Below are positions 53,843-56,448 of a stretch of DNA of 56,448 bases, piece by piece (position 1 is the first letter of the stretch; every line of letters begins with the position of its first letter). The notes below the pieces were generated by a model that worked only from the letters and a program-made list of their open reading frames with translations, was not told the origin of the DNA and made no database searches. The stretch comes from a virus, in the IMG/VR virus record IMGVR_UViG_3300046777_001585, positions 1-56,448 of that record, one strand, 5' to 3'. The position numbers and the translations under genes are program-made.

Positions 53843-54567
53843 GTCGTCCCCCTTAAAAGTTGAAATGCATATGCTGCCACTGCCGGAACTTGTCCGTTGC
53901 CAAGGGCTTTGAGTCTGTCCACCCGAGCGGCCACCCCATTAGCCACTCTACCCACGTCGGGTTCAAGGTCCCACGCGCCCACTCCTCCGGGGTGGTCCCG
54001 CGAATCCTTGGGTCGTTCCCAAGCATTCGTTGCATCTTTCCCTTCGGGGTCCCGGCTGCATCCTCGTTCGCCTGCGGAGTGAGCCACAATCCAGATCCTG
54101 TCCCTTTTGTGCGGGGCACCAACGTCGGCTGCTCCCAGCACTCCCCATCTCGCATCAAACCCCAACGAGGCCAGGTCACCAAGGACTGTCTCGAGCCCTC
54201 GCCGAGTAAGCATGGGGCTGTTTTCCACGAACACGAATCGGGGTCGTACTTCGCTAACCACCCGCGCCATTTCTCTCCACATTCCGCTGCGCTTTCCTCT
54301 AATCCCATATTTTTGGCCTGACGTTGATATGTCTTGGCATGGAAACCCTCCAGATACAACGTCAACAACTCCTCGCCACGGCCTGCCGTCAAAGGTTTGA
54401 ACGTCATCCCAAATCGGGAAAGGCGGGAGAATTCCGTCATTTTGTCTGGCGACAAGTACGCTTGCGGCGTAGGGCTCCCACTCGACAGCGCATACGGTTC
54501 GCCATCCGAGCAAGTGTCCGCCGAGTATTCCTCCACCAGCGCCTGCGAAAAGAGCCAGTTCATTCAT
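53839..54567 (-). CDS. dcm: DNA cytosine-5 methyltransferase
   Basis: ATG 54567 has GGAGGG upstream and yields 242 residues; the longer open frame from 54657 lacks such a site. Motifs: ALFAGAGGGILG (5-16, motif I, S-adenosylmethionine), GGFPCQDIS with catalytic Cys77 (motif IV), FVENSP (114-118, motif VI), RDRIWIVA (motif VIII region) and ALGNGQVP (221-228, motifs IX/X). The target-recognition region is very short (about 163-205). It would methylate cytosine at C5, protecting phage DNA from restriction. Almost all of it is also read in another frame by the nested gene 53853-54563. Confidence 0.9.
   Translation of the reverse strand: MNELALFAGAGGGILGGHLLGWRTVCAVEWEPYAASVLVARQNDGILPPFPIWDDVQTFDGRPWRGVVDVVSGGFPCQDISTSGQKYGIRGKRSGMWREMARVVSEVRPRFVFVENSPMLTRRGLETVLGDLASLGFDARWGVLGAADVGAPHKRDRIWIVAHSAGERGCSRDPEGKDATNAWERPKDSRDHPGGVGAWDLEPDVGRVANGVAARVDRLKALGNGQVPAVAAYAFQLLRGTT
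53853..54563 (-). CDS. Overprinted gene nested in dcm, conserved unknown protein
   Basis: A second frame on the same strand is open for 236 residues. It starts at ATG 54563, only 4 bases after the methyltransferase start (shared ATGAATGAAC), and ends 14 bases before its stop. Its product MNWLFSQALVEEYSADTCSD, then LSRFGMTFKPLTAGRGEELL, TWPRWGLMRDGECWEQPTL and the end LNPTWVEWLMGWPLGWTD is Trp-rich and not what random overlap gives. From memory I know very similar proteins in other phages beside cytosine methyltransferase genes, with the same start and the same WVEWLMGWPxGWTDLKPL end. The function is unknown; a methyltransferase partner is an inference. Confidence 0.7.
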   Translation of the reverse strand: MNWLFSQALVEEYSADTCSDGEPYALSSGSPTPQAYLSPDKMTEFSRLSRFGMTFKPLTAGRGEELLTLYLEGFHAKTYQRQAKNMGLEESAAECGEKWRGWLAKYDPDSCSWKTAPCLLGEGSRQSLVTWPRWGLMRDGECWEQPTLVPRTKGTGSGLWLTPQANEDAAGTPKGKMQRMLGNDPRIRGTTPEEWARGTLNPTWVEWLMGWPLGWTDSKPLATDKFRQWQHMHFNF

Positions 54568-55069
54568 GCCCTCCCTCCAGTATTTCGAATTCGAATGACA
54601 GACAATCGCACGCCAGCCCGCCCGCGTCGTGGTCCGTGCAGAATTCCGGGTCATCATCGCAGCCGATGCACTCGCCTAATTCCGGGTGTGATTCCAGCCA
54701 GCCCGCGATCTCCGTGGACTCCTCATCAGTCAGACCGGACTCATCGCCATATACTAGTGCGCTCACCCAGTGCGCGGGCAACGTGAAGAAAGCCCGCCCA
54801 TCTACCAGCACGCATAGATCCGGATCAGTAGTCGGGATTTCCGTGATGAAATAGCCGACGCGGTTGATGTGAGAATAACCGGAGGACACATACAGACTGC
54901 CGTCGCAGTCTATTAGGGTCCACACTTTGCCCGCGTCGATATCAAGCGCCGTGCGTACGTGCACGATTTCATCGCCGAATGTCTCGAACAAATGACCATT
55001 GAAACCAGCATGATCATCGAGGTGATTCTGCATCGGCTTGAATTTTTCCAGCCAGTCTGAATAGTTCAT
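54560..55069 (-). CDS. Conserved phage accessory protein
   Basis: This 169-residue acidic protein begins MNYSDWLEKFKPMQNHLDDH and contains AGFNGHLFETFGDEIVHVRT, KVWTLIDCDGSLYVSSGYSH and INRVGYFITEIP. The (V)WTLIDxDG..Y...GYH.(I/V)NR.GYF(V/I)TE pattern is familiar from phages, with no known function. A Cys cluster near the end (CIGCDDDPEFCTDHDAGG) is notable. It overlaps the methyltransferase start by 8 bases. Confidence 0.7.
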   Translation of the reverse strand: MNYSDWLEKFKPMQNHLDDHAGFNGHLFETFGDEIVHVRTALDIDAGKVWTLIDCDGSLYVSSGYSHINRVGYFITEIPTTDPDLCVLVDGRAFFTLPAHWVSALVYGDESGLTDEESTEIAGWLESHPELGECIGCDDDPEFCTDHDAGGLACDCLSFEFEILEGGHE

Positions 55070-55479
55070 GCTGCACCTCCTTCGACAAGATATGCGCGAC
55101 GCACATTAGCAATTGCTAAATCATCTTGCGCGGTAGTCAACATCAGTTTTCTGCCCGGCGTCGAGTTTAGATGCCGCTTAGCTGTTCTCACGTCTGTGAG
55201 ATACCAGCCGTTAGATTTGCGTGACAGCTGCACGATGGTCACGATAACGCTGTATTTGTAAGATGTTGGAAGCCGTGAGCCCGATTGCGCAAAAAAAGCC
55301 GCGCCCGCGCGGTCCTTTTTCGGGATGCCCAGGTCTTCGAGCAGTGCTTCTGCTTCTTCTGCGATTTTCGCTAGTTGAGCAGCGTCCGTAAAAGTGTGCG
55401 AAGCAGCTCGACAGTTTATTGCAGCGAGAGCAGCGTCAATTTTAATATCGTCTGTGATCTTGATGGGTTTCATTCTCAT
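55066..55479 (-). CDS. Accessory protein, first gene of minus-strand operon
   Basis: The 137-residue protein has a helical N-terminal half (DDIKIDAALAAINCRAASHT, AQLAKIAEEAEALLEDLGIP) and SYKYSVIVTIVQLSRKSNGW followed by YLTDVRTAKRH. Such INxxxIxxALxxxN.RA..HT proteins are common in phages. ATG 55479 and 55473 are both possible. It overlaps the next gene by 4 bases, and a promoter-like sequence lies upstream. Confidence 0.65.
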   Translation of the reverse strand: MRMKPIKITDDIKIDAALAAINCRAASHTFTDAAQLAKIAEEAEALLEDLGIPKKDRAGAAFFAQSGSRLPTSYKYSVIVTIVQLSRKSNGWYLTDVRTAKRHLNSTPGRKLMLTTAQDDLAIANVRRAYLVEGGAA

Positions 55480-55493
55480 GTCTTTCTGTATGC

Positions 55494-55510
55494 GTCGGCC
55501 GACTGCCGAC
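55494..55510 (-). promoter_or_regulatory. Palindromic leader element
   Basis: GTCGGC-CGACT-GCCGAC forms an inverted repeat, and GTCGGCCGAC (55494-55503) is itself a perfect palindrome. It sits in the leader of the minus-strand operon, just after the predicted transcription start. Confidence 0.5.
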
Positions 55511-55517
55511 AGCCGCC

Positions 55518-55546
55518 ACTATGTCATCGCGCACAGCGGGCGTCAA
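55518..55546 (-). promoter_or_regulatory. Candidate promoter of minus-strand operon
   Basis: On the minus strand TTGACG (complement of 55541-55546) and CATAGT (complement of 55518-55523) are 17 bases apart, a good -35/-10 pair. Confidence 0.55.
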
Positions 55547-55587
55547 TCTGTATCGCACGAAAAAACACATGCGCAGCGCTTGCAATC

Positions 55588-55603
55588 GCACGCGCACGCG
55601 TGC
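55588..55603. promoter_or_regulatory. Nested palindromes, possible operator
   Basis: GCACGCG-CA-CGCGTGC is a perfect 7-bp inverted repeat. A second pair CTTGCA...TGCAAG (55579-55606) overlaps it. It lies in the divergent intergenic region between the two operons. Confidence 0.5.
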
Positions 55604-55652
55604 AAGATCCGTCCTGCCCGATTCGGGCGCATACAGAAGAAAGGCTTTAACT

Positions 55653-56417
55653 ATGATCCTCTATTCCGGACCTTCCCTGATCGACGGATCCCCCATTGTC
55701 GCTATCGCCACGGGCGGCAGTAAGAACCCGAAGACAGGCGATATGCTGCAAGTGTGGATCCTTCGCGCGGATCTCTCTCCCGTGGAAGCCGCGCGCACGG
55801 GTGCCGATGCCGCAATCTGCGGTACTTGTCAGCTGCGCCCGCTCGCAGTAGCGGCCCGTCGTGCTGCCGGCGAGCCCGAGGGCGCCCGTTGCTACGTAAC
55901 TTTGATTCACGGGCCGCGGTCGGTTTTCGATAAGTACTCGCGCGGAGGATATGAAACCGCGATTACACCCGACGCGCGCCGACGCGTCGGAGCCGGCCGC
56001 ATGGTTCGGTTGGGGGCATATGGGGATCCGTCAGCCGTTCCCGCTATCGTCTGGCGGCAGCTGCTCGCCGACGCCGTCGGCCACACTGGGTATACCCACC
56101 AGTGGTCGACGCGCGGCAACGCTGCTTTGACGCGCAACTTGCGCGCTATGCGACCGCTTGTAATGGCCAGCGTGGAGACCATCGCCGATGCCGAGCGAGC
56201 GCAGCAAGCTGGCTGGCGTACCTTTCGTGTCCGTCCTGCTCCGGCTCCCGGCGACAGGATGCCCGGCGAGCGCATATGTCCTGCAAGTGCCGAAGCGGGA
56301 CATAAAGTGCAATGCATCGACTGCCGTGCTTGTGCCGGCACAGATGGTCGCGCCTCCCCGGGGATCGCCATTATCGACCATGGTCCCGGCTCCCGAGCTA
56401 CCCGCCGAGCCGCCTAG
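55653..56417 (+). CDS. Conserved phage protein, DUF7227-like
   Basis: From ATG 55653 (AGAAAGG upstream) the product has 254 residues. The sequence MILYSGPSLIDGSPIVAIAT, KTGDMLQVWILRADLSPVEA, GADAAICGTCQLRP, MVRLGAYGDPSAVPAIVWRQ, GHTGYTHQW and the C-terminal VQCIDCRACAG with IAIIDHG matches a family (DUF7227, from memory) common in phages of proteobacteria. The Cys pairs suggest metal binding. Function is not established. The gene is transcribed away from the minus-strand operon. Confidence 0.8.
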   Translation: MILYSGPSLIDGSPIVAIATGGSKNPKTGDMLQVWILRADLSPVEAARTGADAAICGTCQLRPLAVAARRAAGEPEGARCYVTLIHGPRSVFDKYSRGGYETAITPDARRRVGAGRMVRLGAYGDPSAVPAIVWRQLLADAVGHTGYTHQWSTRGNAALTRNLRAMRPLVMASVETIADAERAQQAGWRTFRVRPAPAPGDRMPGERICPASAEAGHKVQCIDCRACAGTDGRASPGIAIIDHGPGSRATRRAA

Positions 56418-56448
56418 CCGGTATCGTCCCGCCCGCGCCCGCTATGGG

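Noticed and set aside
1-56448. tRNA genes, integrase, attachment sites, insertion sequences, phage RNA polymerase
   Set aside because: No cloverleaf-like sequence was seen in the few intergenic gaps, and no recombinase, transposase or polymerase motifs in any frame I judged real.

Overview
The window is part of the genome of a tailed double-stranded DNA phage, most likely with a podovirus-type virion. It has a portal, scaffold, capsid, two adaptor-like proteins, a P22 gp10-like tail hub protein and a run of very large internal virion proteins. I see no tape-measure, tail-tube, sheath or baseplate genes. It also carries a family-A DNA polymerase, an AEP primase, ThyX, a GTA-type holin and an M15 endolysin. 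There is no integrase, no phage RNA polymerase and no tRNA. Base composition is fairly GC-rich and Shine-Dalgarno sites are strong, which suggests a proteobacterial host, but the host cannot be read from the sequence.

Layout. (1) 1-32369, plus strand: virion module. An unfinished Pro/Thr-repeat virion protein opens the window. It is followed by portal, a GroES-like co-chaperonin, scaffold, major capsid protein and a terminator. Then come small decoration and basic proteins, adaptors, two fibre-like proteins, the tail hub and four long internal or ejection proteins (626, 992, 682 and 1069 aa). (2) 34487-32299, minus strand: a SNF2-type helicase followed by a PD-(D/E)XK nuclease, convergent with and overlapping the last virion gene. 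(3) 34571-41161, plus strand: replication genes, including an SSB-like protein, AEP primase, UvrD-like helicase and DNA polymerase A. (4) 41214-46748, plus strand: a ribbon-helix-helix regulator behind a palindromic operator, small basic proteins, an ADP-ribosyltransferase-like protein, then lysis (M15 endolysin, 3-TM holin), endonuclease VII and DUF3310. (5) 46785-52170, plus strand: a promoter whose spacer is a palindrome, driving many tightly coupled small accessory genes, ThyX and two tandem Gly-Tyr-repeat proteins. (6) 52171-52482: an AT-rich gene-free block with iteron-like repeats inside a long imperfect inverted repeat, just before the small terminase gene and an overlapping VRR-NUC nuclease gene. 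(7) 55479-53487, minus strand: accessory genes including a cytosine-5 methyltransferase in which a second, frame-shifted gene is almost completely nested. (8) 55653-56417: a conserved Cys-containing phage protein.

No large terminase is present and the first gene has no start, so the genome continues beyond the window. The left end lies in low-complexity Pro-Thr repeat DNA, a likely assembly break.

Most notable are the overprinted gene pair at 53839-54567, two promoters whose -35/-10 spacers are filled by different perfect palindromes (41158 and 46785), the inverted-repeat/iteron block before the terminase, the solitary ART-type protein, the tandem Gly-Tyr genes, and a family of CCATGG/CCACGG palindromic elements scattered through the genome.
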